Assembly (NCBI GenBank): GCA_050250665.1
Contig: JBFWOF010000008.1
Coordinates: 1 to 64,000, forward strand
Direction of reading: 5' to 3'
Source of the DNA: JADKFD01 sp050250665
Lineage (GTDB): Bacteria; Pseudomonadota; Gammaproteobacteria; Xanthomonadales; SZUA-5
DNA: 64,000 nucleotides
The notes beneath the pieces are model-generated. The model saw only the letters and a program-made list of their open reading frames with translations. It was not told the DNA's origin and did not search any database. The translations under genes and the position numbers were made by a program. Positions 54,806-64,000 of the stretch are shown in pieces (positions within the stretch are counted from its first letter, which is position 1; every line of letters starts with the position of its first letter).

Positions 54806-55318
54806 TCGTTTGTGGGCCTTGCCAGCCACCAATACCGCGACCGTGTGGCGTCATTGCGAGCCACCTCTCCCGTCCCAAAACTGCCCATGGGCCATCCCCC
54901 CCGTGTCATTGCCACCCCGGACTTGATCCGGGGGAAGCAATCGAGACACATATCCGTACGAGCACCGGATTGCTTCGTCGCTGCGCTCCTCTCCATGAAC
55001 CCATGTCGTAAGTTGCTGATTTGCCGTTGTAGGTCACGTTGCTCGCGTAGCGAGCTACGTGACGCAACTCGATGTCACGTAGTCCGCTGACGCGGACAAC
55101 ATGACCTACGACGGCGAGTTCATGGCCCATGGGCAGCGTCGGGCCGACACACGCTCCTCGCAATGAAGCATCAACCACGGCCGAAGGCCTCATTCCAGCA
55201 CCTCACAAACGCCATATCTGCACAAAATGCTGACAGCCTGCCCATTTGTTGCTTTCATGCAAGTTCGAGATACCCGCTGCCAATCGATCTTGCAGTCTCA
55301 ACTTCAGGGAGATGCGTC
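54806..55318. repeat. Repeat-rich gap upstream of malic enzyme
   Basis: No gene in about 510 bases. The interspersed CATTGCGAG/AGCAATCC family occupies about 54849-55015 and has a further end at about 55150-55175. A GTAGGTCACGTTG...CATGACCTACG arm pair with an inner GCTCGC-GTA-GCGAGC hairpin fills 55029-55110. The last 140 bases hold the maeA promoter region, with no clear promoter boxes seen. Confidence 0.8.
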
Positions 55319-57025
55319 ATGAATCAGCCGTCAGGGGCGACATCGTCAGATGTCATCGAGACCAGTTTGACCGGACTCGATCTGATCAATCAGCCCTTGT
55401 TGAACAAGGGCACGGCATTCACCGAGGAGGAGCGCGACGAATTCCGCCTGCACGGCACCCTGCCGCCGACCATCGGCACGCTGGAAGGCCAGGTGCGACG
55501 CCGGCTCAAGGTGCTGCGCAGTTTTGCCACCCATTTCGAGCGCTACGCCTTTCTGCGCGATCTGCAGGATGCCAACGAGACCCTGTTCTATGCCTTGCTG
55601 GTCAACAACATCGAGGAACTGTTGCCGCTGGTGTACACACCCACGGTGGGCGAAGGCTGCCAGCGCTTCAGCGAAATCTGGCGCAAGCCACGCGGGCTGT
55701 TCCTGAGCTATCCCAACCGCCACCGTATCCGCGAAATGCTGTCGTATCCGCGCTTCGACAAGGTCCGCGTGATCGTGGTCAGTGACGGCGAACGCATCCT
55801 TGGCCTCGGCGATCAGGGCGCTGGCGGCATGGGCATCTCCATCGGCAAGCTGTCGCTGTACACGGCCTGCGCCGGCATCCATCCGGAGGCCACATTGCCG
55901 ATCATGCTCGACGTCGGCACCAACAATCAGGAGCGCCTCGACAACCCGCTGTACGTGGGCTGGCGCAATCCGCGTATCAGCGGCGCGGAGTACGACGCCT
56001 TCATCGAAGAATTCGTCAGCGCCGTGCACGAGCGTTTCCCGAACGTGCTGCTGCAGTGGGAAGATTTTGCCGGTCACAATGCCGGGCGCCTGCTGGAGCG
56101 CTATCGCGACCGTCTCTGTACCTTCAACGACGACATCCAGGGCACGGCCTCGGTGGCCGCGGGCACGCTGATGGCGGCCATCGGCGTGACCGGCGTGCCG
56201 CTGCGCGAACAGCGCATCGCCATCGTCGGCGCCGGGGCAGCCGGCACCGGCATCGCCAGCCTGCTGGTCAAGGCGATGATGGAAGAAGGGCTGAGCGAAG
56301 CCGAAGCGCGGCAGCGCTTCTACGTGCTGGACAGCAAGGGACTGGTCGCCCACGGACTGCGCGAGGTCAGTGGCGAGCGCGCGCTGTATGCGCAACCGCA
56401 GGAAGCCGTGTCAGGGTGGACGCTGGGCTCCGATGACATGATCACCCTGCTCGACGTGATGAACAACGCCAGGCCGACCACGCTGATCGGCGTTTCCGGA
56501 CAGGCCGGCGCATTCACTGAATCTGCCATCCGGGCCATGGCCAGCCACTGCGAGCGACCGATCATCTTCCCGCTGTCGAATCCGACCTCGCGCACCGAAG
56601 CGATCCCGACTGATCTGGTCGAGTGGACCGACGGCCGCGCCCTGATCGGCACCGGCAGCCCGTTCCCGCCGGTGCCCTGGAAGGGCGAGATGCTGCCGAT
56701 CAATCAGACCAACAATTCCTACATCTTCCCGGGTGTCGGCCTGGCGGTGCTGGCGGTCAACGCGCGTCGGGTCACCGACACCATGTTCATGGCCGCGGGC
56801 AAGGCCCTGGCAGCTCTGTCGCCGGCACGGCATGACCCCAAGGCACGGCTGCTGCCGCCGGTGGACCAGTTGCGCGCGGTGTCCATCGACGTGGCCCTGG
56901 CCACGGCGCGCCAGGCCCAGATCGATGGCGTCGCCGACATGTGCGACGAGTCCGAACTGCTGCCGCGGATCATGGCTCAGGTGTGGGACCCGGTGTATCG
57001 GCCCTACAAGCTCAAGGCCGATTGA
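55319..57025 (+). CDS. maeA: NAD-dependent malic enzyme
   Basis: 568 residues from ATG 55319 with AGGGAGA ahead. Oxidatively decarboxylates malate to pyruvate (and usually NADH) for gluconeogenesis and C4 metabolism. Characteristic motifs are visible: VYTPTVGEGC (about 105-114), the catalytic lysine region LGDQGAGGMGISIGKLSLY, the metal site WEDFAGHN with NDDIQGTAS, and the NAD site IVGAGAAGTG. SfcA/MaeA type by length. The 53 extra residues upstream of the ATG lack family support. Confidence 0.96.
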   Translation: MNQPSGATSSDVIETSLTGLDLINQPLLNKGTAFTEEERDEFRLHGTLPPTIGTLEGQVRRRLKVLRSFATHFERYAFLRDLQDANETLFYALLVNNIEELLPLVYTPTVGEGCQRFSEIWRKPRGLFLSYPNRHRIREMLSYPRFDKVRVIVVSDGERILGLGDQGAGGMGISIGKLSLYTACAGIHPEATLPIMLDVGTNNQERLDNPLYVGWRNPRISGAEYDAFIEEFVSAVHERFPNVLLQWEDFAGHNAGRLLERYRDRLCTFNDDIQGTASVAAGTLMAAIGVTGVPLREQRIAIVGAGAAGTGIASLLVKAMMEEGLSEAEARQRFYVLDSKGLVAHGLREVSGERALYAQPQEAVSGWTLGSDDMITLLDVMNNARPTTLIGVSGQAGAFTESAIRAMASHCERPIIFPLSNPTSRTEAIPTDLVEWTDGRALIGTGSPFPPVPWKGEMLPINQTNNSYIFPGVGLAVLAVNARRVTDTMFMAAGKALAALSPARHDPKARLLPPVDQLRAVSIDVALATARQAQIDGVADMCDESELLPRIMAQVWDPVYRPYKLKAD

Positions 57026-57066
57026 GCCGCGGGATTGTGCCGACCGACAGCCGGCGCAAGGTCACA

Positions 57067-57091
57067 GCGCACCCGGGGCCACCGGGTGCGC
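57067..57091. terminator. Shared hairpin between converging maeA and secreted gene
   Basis: GCGCACCCGG (57067-57076) and CCGGGTGCGC (57082-57091) form a 10-bp stem with a 5-base loop, midway between the two converging stops. Confidence 0.65.
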
Positions 57092-57099
57092 CTTGCTGA

Positions 57100-57900
57100 T
57101 CAGCGCTTCGGACGCAACTGGATTTCCTTGCCCGTCTGATAGACCGCTTCAGGCGCCAGTCCCACCTGCACCTGCTTGCAGTCGGTAGACCAGGAGACAC
57201 TGCGATAGCCTGACGCCGCACAGGCAGGGACGATGGACGCCCGCGCCTGCAACTTGCAGCCGCCTTTGCCTGACAGCGCCGCGGTACTGGCGCTCAGGTA
57301 CTGACCCTCAAGCGTGGGCTCGATCATGGCGCTGCTGGTATCGACATTGCCATCGGCGATGGCCGTCAAGACCAGGGTGCCCAGCGGTGCGTTGCCGCCG
57401 CCGTTTGCTGACGAAGGGCCCCAGGCCTCGATCGTGGTGCTGCCGATGTTTCCGATCAGCGGATCACTGGCGAAGTCAGCCTGCAAGGCCACGGCATTGG
57501 CGCAACCCTGCAGTCCACCCGAGCCGTAGATATTGGACTTGGCCTGCGAGTCCAGTCCCTGACGGATGACCTCCATCGCGCTCTGGGTCTGACTCAGACC
57601 GTGACGCAGGCGCGCCTGTTCGCGGGCCTCGGCGGCCTGCGCCAGGCGGATAAGTTGCAGATCGGCCAGTTCTTCCAGTTCAGCGAGATCGCCGATCATG
57701 GCCTCACGTCCGAAGGCCAGCTCGATGCGCTCCCCGCCAGCACCCACGGTCTGGTACTGGGCCGGTCCGGTCTTGAGCCAGGCACCGCTGGCGCCGGCCA
57801 GAAATTCGGCCTCATCAGCGGCCGTCAATGACTGACTGAGTTCGCCAGCGTAGGCGGAAGCGGCAAAGGCCAGGGCTATGGCCGTGCTGAGTATCTTCAT
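57100..57900 (-). CDS. Secreted protein of unknown function
   Basis: 266 residues from ATG 57900 (GGAG 8 bases ahead) with a signal peptide (about 1-18, ending AYAG). A helical part (about 25-125, many Glu, Ala and Leu) is followed by a beta-rich part with five cysteines and a Gly/Asn-rich loop (about 165-180). No family recognised. It stands alone, convergent with maeA. Confidence 0.75.
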   Translation of the reverse strand: MKILSTAIALAFAASAYAGELSQSLTAADEAEFLAGASGAWLKTGPAQYQTVGAGGERIELAFGREAMIGDLAELEELADLQLIRLAQAAEAREQARLRHGLSQTQSAMEVIRQGLDSQAKSNIYGSGGLQGCANAVALQADFASDPLIGNIGSTTIEAWGPSSANGGGNAPLGTLVLTAIADGNVDTSSAMIEPTLEGQYLSASTAALSGKGGCKLQARASIVPACAASGYRSVSWSTDCKQVQVGLAPEAVYQTGKEIQLRPKR

Positions 57901-58126
57901 GATGCTGCTCCATTGAGACATGCGCAGAGGGGTCGCCGGCAGTTCGGTCGCGCCATACGCCTCGGGGCGAGTTGGCGCGGAGCGGGTTCTGCGGCGTTCC
58001 CTGACAGACTCGTCATCGGGTGACCAATTCGATCAGCCGGTCGGTCGCTGAGCTGAACGCCCGTTCAGACATCGTGGTGACGCCAGGGCGCGCTATCTTC
58101 TGCAGCCATCCAACAGGAACCGAACC

Positions 58127-58837
58127 GTGATCGAGCTGGTGGGTTTTGATGCCGACGACACGCTGTGGCACAGCGAACGCTATTTCCAGCAGGCCCATGC
58201 GGCCTTCGAAGGCATCCTCGGGCGCTATATCGACCTGGCCGACGCCCGCGTGCATGAGCGCCTGCTGGCCACCGAGCGCCGCAACATCAAGCTCTTCGGC
58301 TACGGCGCCAAGGGCATGACCCTGTCCTTGATCGAGACCGCCATCGAGCTGACCGACGCACGCATCGGCGGTGCCGACATCGGCGCACTGCTGGATCTGG
58401 GCAAGGCGGTCCTGGCCCATCCGGTGGAGTTGCTGCCTGGCGTGCGCGATGCCGTCGAGGCCGTCGCCCAAAGTCATCACGTGGTGCTGATCACCAAAGG
58501 CGATCTCTTTCACCAGGAAGCCAAGGTGCGGCAATCCGGATTGGCCGACCTGTTCCACCGCATCGAGATCGTGTCGGAAAAGGACCCGGCCACCTACGCC
58601 CGCCTGTTGGAGGAATTCGCGCTGCCGGCCGAGCGCTTCGCCATGGTCGGCAATTCGCTGCGCTCGGACATAGCACCGGTGCTGGCGCTGGGCGGCTGTG
58701 GTGTACACGTGCCCTATGCCATCACCTGGGCGCTGGAGGCCGAGCATGAGGCCGATCTGGGTTCGGCCCGCCTGCGCGTGGTCGAATCGCTGGCCGGCGT
58801 TCCCGGCGCCATTGCCGAGCTCTCGCGCAGCTGCTGA
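58127..58837 (+). CDS. HAD-superfamily hydrolase
   Basis: 236 residues with a GTG start. The phosphatase motifs are clear: FDADDTLWHSE (nucleophile D8, acid D10), LITKGD (motif II region) and VGNSLRSDIAPVLA (motif IV). A helical cap lies between about 18 and 95. It dephosphorylates a small metabolite, not identifiable. Upstream 226 bases hold a promoter region shared with the secreted gene. Confidence 0.9.
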   Translation: MIELVGFDADDTLWHSERYFQQAHAAFEGILGRYIDLADARVHERLLATERRNIKLFGYGAKGMTLSLIETAIELTDARIGGADIGALLDLGKAVLAHPVELLPGVRDAVEAVAQSHHVVLITKGDLFHQEAKVRQSGLADLFHRIEIVSEKDPATYARLLEEFALPAERFAMVGNSLRSDIAPVLALGGCGVHVPYAITWALEAEHEADLGSARLRVVESLAGVPGAIAELSRSC

Positions 58838-58990
58838 AGCCGCTTCAGCCCCGGCGATCGGGTCCGGCGCCGCAGATCGGCAATTCGACGACGCATTGGC
58901 GCAAGTCCGGTCTTGGTCCTTACTCTCCCCGGTGTTTACAGTGGGTCACGGCAATGGGGCATTGCCGCTACTGACCTGGGGAGCGCGAAC

Positions 58991-60343
58991 ATGAAACGAT
59001 GGCCGATAGTCGGGATTCTGGCGTGGGCGCTGCTGGCAGCCGCGCCGGCGTACGCCGGCAAGATCTATCTGATGGGCGGTGGTTATGACGATGCCAACGT
59101 CGATCTGTTCGTCAATGGTCTGCGCAAGGCCACCGGGCGCGACAGCAGCTACACCCCCGATCTCAACAGCACCAGCAACTGCAGCAGCAACTGGGCGACG
59201 ACTGCCTGTCCGCGGATTGCCGTGGTGACCTCCAGCAAGGAGAGCTACGCGGTCGGCCTGGATGCCTTCGAAAATGACCTGGACAACGGTGACGGCACGG
59301 TCAAGCGCAGTTACTACAACCTGTTCCAGACCCACGGCTTTTCGCCCAGATTCATCACTGTGCATGTCGACAACTACGGCAGCCACGCCTACAGCGGCAA
59401 CAGCGCCGGTGACGCCAACATCGCCATCGTCAATCAGGCCGATGTGGTCTGGTTTGCCGGCGGTGATCAGGCCAGGATCGCCCGCAGCTGGCTCCGGAAC
59501 GATGGCAACGACACGCCGCTGGCAGCGGCTCTGCGCGCGCGCTGGAATGCCAACAGTCCGGGCTTCGTGGTCGGCGGCGACTCAGCCGGCAACCATGCGA
59601 TGAACTCCCTGATGCACGGGGGCGGCATCAGTTATGGCTATCTGTACTATCGCGCCGATCTGCCCACGCTAAGCGTGCCGCAGTTTGCAAGTTTCGGCGA
59701 TACCCGCGACGGCCTCACGGCCCTGCGCTATTTCGAGAACGGGGCCAAGCTCAAGGGTCTGAGCTTCCTGCCCGCCCATCTGTTGTCCGACACCCATTTC
59801 GACGCGCGGTCCGGGCGCCTCGGCCGCCTGCTGGCGGCCATGCGCTCGATGGGGCGCCAGCAGGGTTTTGGCGTCGATGAGGACACCGGCTTGCTGGTCG
59901 ACACCGACAGCCACACCGCCAGGGTCTTTGGCAGCGGTCCGGTGATCATCGCCGACCTCAGCGCGGCGACCTACCCCAGCGGCAGCTACTGGAAAGTCAG
60001 CGGCGCGCGCGTCAGCCTGCTGACCGCCGGCGACAGCTACAACTACAGCACCCAGCTGATCAGCAGCAGCAAATCCCTGATCGGCACCCGCTATTACAGC
60101 GGCTACTACGACTCGGCCGACGTCTTCAGCGCCTTCGAGACGTCCAGGGTTCTGACCCGGGTCGTTGACCAGAGCGCCAGCTACAACCTTGGCGCGGCGC
60201 CGGCCCCGGACTATTCGAGCGCACCCTACTATCCCGCCAGCGCGCCGACCATCACGCTGCGCTTCACCCGCGACGCCAGCAGCAAGGGCTATTACTCCGC
60301 GGGCCGCTACACGGTGGCCAAGGTCAAGCTCGATATCTATTGA
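58991..60343 (+). CDS. Exported cyanophycinase-like (S51) peptidase
   Basis: 450 residues from ATG 58991 (GGGGAG 8 bases ahead) with a signal peptide (about 1-22). The S51 core is present: VWFAGGDQARI (about 153-163), nucleophile S198 in GGDSAGN and LLSDTHFDARSGRLGRL (about 256-272) with the catalytic-type His. Cyanophycinases carry GGTSAG; here an Asp replaces Thr before the Ser. It may degrade multi-L-arginyl-poly-aspartate from outside, or a different beta-linked peptide. Tyr-rich C-terminal 100 residues. Confidence 0.85.
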   Translation: MKRWPIVGILAWALLAAAPAYAGKIYLMGGGYDDANVDLFVNGLRKATGRDSSYTPDLNSTSNCSSNWATTACPRIAVVTSSKESYAVGLDAFENDLDNGDGTVKRSYYNLFQTHGFSPRFITVHVDNYGSHAYSGNSAGDANIAIVNQADVVWFAGGDQARIARSWLRNDGNDTPLAAALRARWNANSPGFVVGGDSAGNHAMNSLMHGGGISYGYLYYRADLPTLSVPQFASFGDTRDGLTALRYFENGAKLKGLSFLPAHLLSDTHFDARSGRLGRLLAAMRSMGRQQGFGVDEDTGLLVDTDSHTARVFGSGPVIIADLSAATYPSGSYWKVSGARVSLLTAGDSYNYSTQLISSSKSLIGTRYYSGYYDSADVFSAFETSRVLTRVVDQSASYNLGAAPAPDYSSAPYYPASAPTITLRFTRDASSKGYYSAGRYTVAKVKLDIY

Positions 60344-60493
60344 AGCACCGCCAGACGCTCGGGAACGGACACGGATGTCCGGGAATGGCCAGCGGCGGCT
60401 CGGGAATGGCCGCAGCGGTGGGTTTTGCGGCACCTCATCGACGGCACGGCGCTTGCATCACGCACCTCCAACCCATGGGCCTTGGAGCGCCGC

Positions 60494-62920
60494 GTGAACG
60501 ATCTGCGATACGCCTTGCGCTATCTGACCCGACAATTCGGGTTCACGCTGATCGTGGCCTTGACGCTGGGTCTGGGCATAGGCCTGGTCACCACCCAGTA
60601 CAGTCTGGTCGATGGCATCCTGCTCAGGCCACTGCCCTTTGCCGATGCCGACCGACTGCTGCATCTGGGCCGCAGCGGCGCCGGCAACGGTCTGAACTGG
60701 CAGCCGCTGACCCCGCGCGAATTCATGGCCCTGCGCGATGGACAGCAGAGCTTCGAAGAACTGGCCGCCTTCAACTTCGACTTCTACAACCTCAGTCAAA
60801 GCGGTGCTGCACCTCGGCGCCTGACCGGGCGCGCGGTCAGCAGCAGCTTCTTCCCGGCCCTGCGCACCCGGCCAGCCCTGGGCCACGCCTTCGGTCCTGC
60901 CGACGAGCACAAGGGCCAGGAGCTGAAAGTGTTGCTGGCCGATGTCATCTGGCGGGAGGAATTTGGTGCCGATCCGGCCGTGCTCGGCCGTCAGGTCAAG
61001 CTCAATGGCCAAATGGCGACCATCGTCGGCGTGATGCCGCCCGGCTTCCGTTTCCCCGTTGGCGAAGATGTCTGGGTCAATCTGCGCCTGCCGGCCGACC
61101 TTGACGAAGCGGCGGCCGACCAGCAACTGTTGAACGTCGAAGTGCTCGGTCTGTTGAAACCGGGAATCAGCACTGCCCAGGCACAGGCCGAAGGGCAAAC
61201 TCTGCTGCAGCGCCTGCCACCGTTGGCGGCGGACGCCAACGCGGGTCGCGAGCCAACTCGATTGGTGCTGCAGCCCTTTCAATCGGCCTACAACGATCAA
61301 GGCACGGTCACGCTGCTCGGCATCATGCTGGCGATGACGCTGATCGTGCTGGTGCTGGCCTGCATCAATACCGCCAATCTGCTGTACGTCCATGCCAGCG
61401 ATCGCCTGCGTGAACTGGCGGTACGCAGCGCGCTGGGCGCTGATCGTGCGCGTCTGGTGCGGCAACTGTTGCTGGAGAGCGTGCTGCTGGCTGGCCTCGG
61501 CGCCGGCATCGGGCTGTTGATCGCCAGCGTCGGCGTGCATCTGCTGCAAACCGAGATCAGTGCCAGAGTCAGCCTGTCCTCGTGGATCGTCTTCGATCTC
61601 AATTGGCGGGTGCTGGCATTCACGAGCGTGATCGCCGTGCTCTCCGGCCTCGCTGCCGGGCTGGTGCCGGCCCTGCGTCTGGCCGCACTGAATCTGAATT
61701 CGACACTGCGTGCAGACGGCCGTGGCAGCGTCGGCGGCGAACGTGCCTGGGCCGCGCGCTCGGTGGTCATCGGCCAACTCGGCTTTGCCTGTGCGGCGAT
61801 GATCCTGGCCAGCCTGCTGGCGCTGAGCGCACTGCGCAGCAGTCGCGGCACCTTGCCCTTTGATCCCGACACCCTGTTGATCGGTCGCGTCGAACTGCAG
61901 GGCCTGCCCTATGGCGAAGCCCGTCAGCGCAGCGACTTCTACCAGCAGTTGCTGAACCGGATCCAGCAGGTGCCGGGGGTCACAGCTGCAGCGGTCAGCA
62001 GTCGCGATCTGGTCAATCCGGGCGTCTACAGCCAGTTCGAGATCGCTGGTCGCGAGGCGGATCGCCCTCAGGATCGCCCCGGCGCCTTTCTCGAAGTAAT
62101 CTCACGTGATTACTTCCAGGTGATCGACCGCAAGGCCATCAGCGGCCGCGTGTTCGGCGACGAGGATGGCATCGACAGCGCACCGGTTGCGCTGGTCAAC
62201 CAGAGCCTGGCCGAACGTTTCTGGCCCGGTCGCAGCCCCATCGGCGAGCGATTGCGCCGGGACGAAGACGGCGCACCGTGGGCCACGGTGGTCGGCATGG
62301 TGCCGGACCTCAATATCGAAGGCATCGGCAATCGTGCCCCTGCCGCCGGCTGGTACTTGTTGCAGGATCAAACCGGGTGGGGCTGGCTGGATCTGCTGGT
62401 GAGGGTGCAGGGCAATCCCGATACCATGATCACCCCGGTGCGCGAAGCCGTCGCCGCGATCGACCCGGACCAACCCATCCATACCATCACCACGCTGCGC
62501 GAGCGTACTCGGATTGGCCTGACGGGCTTGCAGATCATCGGCAGCATGGCCGCGATCTTCGCCCTCGCCGCGCTGATCCTGGTCGCGGTGGGCGTCTACG
62601 GGGTCATGTCCTTCGCCGCCCGCCGGCGCACCCGGGAGGTCGGTCTGCGCATGGCCCTCGGCGCCAGCCCCGGATCGGTGACGGCCATGCTGGTGCGCCG
62701 CAATCTGGGACGCACGCTGCTCGGCATCGGAAGTGGCCTGATCCTCGGCTATGCGCTGGCCCTGCCGCTGCAACCGGTGCTGCCGGCGGTGAGTATCTTC
62801 GAGCCCTGGCTGTATCTGGCCGTCGGCACGACACTGGCAAGCGCAGCGCTACTGGCCAGCTGGCTACCGGCCTGGCGCGCCTCCACCCGCGACCCGCTGG
62901 ACTCGCTGCGGGCGGAATGA
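60494..62920 (+). CDS. ADOP/MacB-type ABC permease
   Basis: 808 residues from GTG 60494 with GGAG 6 bases before. Eight membrane helices in two FtsX-like halves (N-terminal helix about 17-40, three near 285-410, then about 430-450 and three near 690-800). Each half has an extracellular MacB_PCD-type loop (MPPGFRFP, then VVGMVPDLNIEG) and the ELAVRSALGADR / EVGLRMALGASP signatures. Such proteins export peptides, antibiotics or lipoprotein-linked signals with a separate ATPase, which is not next to it. Confidence 0.92.
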   Translation: MNDLRYALRYLTRQFGFTLIVALTLGLGIGLVTTQYSLVDGILLRPLPFADADRLLHLGRSGAGNGLNWQPLTPREFMALRDGQQSFEELAAFNFDFYNLSQSGAAPRRLTGRAVSSSFFPALRTRPALGHAFGPADEHKGQELKVLLADVIWREEFGADPAVLGRQVKLNGQMATIVGVMPPGFRFPVGEDVWVNLRLPADLDEAAADQQLLNVEVLGLLKPGISTAQAQAEGQTLLQRLPPLAADANAGREPTRLVLQPFQSAYNDQGTVTLLGIMLAMTLIVLVLACINTANLLYVHASDRLRELAVRSALGADRARLVRQLLLESVLLAGLGAGIGLLIASVGVHLLQTEISARVSLSSWIVFDLNWRVLAFTSVIAVLSGLAAGLVPALRLAALNLNSTLRADGRGSVGGERAWAARSVVIGQLGFACAAMILASLLALSALRSSRGTLPFDPDTLLIGRVELQGLPYGEARQRSDFYQQLLNRIQQVPGVTAAAVSSRDLVNPGVYSQFEIAGREADRPQDRPGAFLEVISRDYFQVIDRKAISGRVFGDEDGIDSAPVALVNQSLAERFWPGRSPIGERLRRDEDGAPWATVVGMVPDLNIEGIGNRAPAAGWYLLQDQTGWGWLDLLVRVQGNPDTMITPVREAVAAIDPDQPIHTITTLRERTRIGLTGLQIIGSMAAIFALAALILVAVGVYGVMSFAARRRTREVGLRMALGASPGSVTAMLVRRNLGRTLLGIGSGLILGYALALPLQPVLPAVSIFEPWLYLAVGTTLASAALLASWLPAWRASTRDPLDSLRAE

Positions 62921-63315
62921 AGATGTCCTTGCGTGCCGCCGGTGTTGGGCCGGCACGGCACACGGGCCATGAGCCCTGGCAAGCACCGAGCAGCTTTGAG
63001 GAGGGCCGCGCGCCGGCGCGGCCGCTCTTGTTCTCCAGCCAGAGCAAGGCGGCGCCGCAGCGCGGCGCCCTCCACAGCGTTCCTCGTAATGACGCATCAA
63101 CCACTGTCGTATTGGTTGGTGGCAAGCAGGCTCGGCACTACGAGAGCCTCGTACATCGATGCGGCAATGGCCAGCAGACGAGGCTTCTCGTAGGAGCGCC
63201 TTCACGGCGCGACCGGCGACGCCGCGAGACATGACACCTGGTCGCGACGCAAGGTCGCTCCTACAGCAGACGGAGCTTCTCGTATGAGCGCCTTCACGGC
63301 GCGACCGGCGCCGCG
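62921..63315. repeat. REP-rich gap before the LytTR regulator
   Basis: No gene in 395 bases. Two 36-base near-identical direct copies (63183-63218 and 63275-63310, differing at one base; GAGCGCCTTCACGGCGCGAC core) flank an inverted piece, GTAGGAGCG near 63190 matching CGCTCCTAC at 63256-63264. An end of the CATTGCGAG family may occur at about 63079-63101. Confidence 0.8.
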
Positions 63316-64000
63316 TCAGCTCAGCTTGTCCAGCTGCTCGCGATAACCACGCGAGAGCTTGAGCTCCTGGCCGCCGTCGAGATCGACGAAATATTCGCCG
63401 TTGATATGCGGTCTCAGGCGCCGGATGTAGCGGGTGTGGACGATGGTCGACCGGTGGATGCGAACGAAACGCTCGGCCGGCAGGCGCTCTTCCAGCTCGC
63501 GCAACGTAGCTCTGGCCACGTGATTGTCCTGATCGGTATGCACCACCACGTAGTCGCCGGCGGCGTCGATCCAGCGGATCTGCGCCAGCGGCACCCGAAT
63601 CAGGTTGCTCCCGTCCTTGAGCGTCAGCCGATCCTCGGCGCGCTCGCCCAGCGACTGGCTGCGCTCGGCGCCCATCATCGCCAGCAGCCGGGCGTGCTCG
63701 ATTTCCAGTTCGCTGCCACGACGCCACTGCTGCGCCCGCGTCAGCGCCTGGCGCAACAGCTCGTCCTCTACCGGCTTCAGCAGATAGTCGACCGCGTGTA
63801 CGCGGAAGGCCTCGATCGCGTACTGATCGAAAGCGGTCACGAACACCACCAGCGGCCAGCGTGACACTGGCAGCGCCCGCAGCACACCAAAGCCGTCGAT
63901 GCCCGGCATCTGGATGTCCAGGAACATCAGATCGATCTCGTGCTGCCCGATCAAGCCCAGAGCCTCGCGACCATTGCCGGCCTCGGCCACGATCTCGACA
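63316..64000 (-). CDS. LytTR-family response regulator (truncated by window end)
   Basis: C-terminal 228 residues are in the window; the N-terminus with the first acidic pair lies beyond base 64000. The receiver part shows the phospho-acceptor in FLDIQMPGIDGFG and K in LLKPVEDE. The LytTR DNA-binding domain (last 100 residues) has RIHRSTIVHTRYIR and the GYREQL end. LytTR regulators usually pair with a 5TM or LytS-type kinase, which would lie outside the window. Confidence 0.9.
   Translation of the reverse strand, partial: VEIVAEAGNGREALGLIGQHEIDLMFLDIQMPGIDGFGVLRALPVSRWPLVVFVTAFDQYAIEAFRVHAVDYLLKPVEDELLRQALTRAQQWRRGSELEIEHARLLAMMGAERSQSLGERAEDRLTLKDGSNLIRVPLAQIRWIDAAGDYVVVHTDQDNHVARATLRELEERLPAERFVRIHRSTIVHTRYIRRLRPHINGEYFVDLDGGQELKLSRGYREQLDKLS

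Overview
The window is high-GC DNA with dense, tightly packed genes and long stop-free shadow frames. The gene content (minCDE, NAD-malic enzyme, FadD, acetyl-CoA synthetase followed by a NarL-type regulator, a DPP-IV-type peptidase, UbiA, YadG/YadH exporter) and the many interspersed palindromic repeats fit a gammaproteobacterium of the Lysobacterales (Xanthomonadales) type. This placement is inferred from gene content and style; no rRNA gene lies inside the window. The left edge does carry what looks like the promoter and boxA leader of an rRNA operon transcribed leftwards out of the window.

Layout: 1-7.7 kb holds the rRNA-type leader, uvrA, a DesK/NarL-type two-component pair, a GNAT acetyltransferase and minCDE. 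7.7-8.2 kb is a repeat island. 8.2-16.8 kb is an accessory region: a small HExxH protein, a four-gene translationally coupled operon (Yip1-like membrane protein, second membrane protein, 1045-residue exported multidomain protein, zinc-ribbon protein) and an 809-residue secreted protein with a CARDB-like end. 16.9-23.1 kb holds dodecin and then an ECF sigma factor, a broken or unresolved small ORF, an S8 subtilase on the opposite strand, a small secreted protein and a large TPR-CHAT (caspase-like) protein. 23.2-25.7 kb is an alpha/beta hydrolase coupled to an FMN glutamate-synthase-like protein.

25.7-26.4 kb is a second repeat island. From 26.4 to 41.6 kb come a WYL regulator, a CopD-like membrane protein, an ABC-2 exporter, UbiA, a flavin-dependent halogenase-like protein, acs with its likely regulator, an incomplete oligopeptide transporter set (lipoprotein, OppA, OppB) and a DPP-IV-like peptidase. 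From 41.7 to 54.8 kb come a propeller-GGDEF cyclase, a trypsin-like protease coupled to an FHA membrane protein, a VWA protein, a doubled retropepsin-like protein, FadD, an exported SDR, a nitrilase and two related small secreted proteins of opposite charge. From 55 kb to the end come NAD-malic enzyme, a secreted unknown, a HAD hydrolase, an exported cyanophycinase-like protein, an ADOP-type permease and a truncated LytTR response regulator.

The two stretches most likely to hold something not well described are the coupled 8.8-14.2 kb operon with its flanking genes and the sigma factor-subtilase-CHAT cluster at 17.3-23.1 kb. Both combine exported or membrane-anchored proteins with proteolytic or unknown effector domains. 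No complete mobile element, tRNA or CRISPR array was found.
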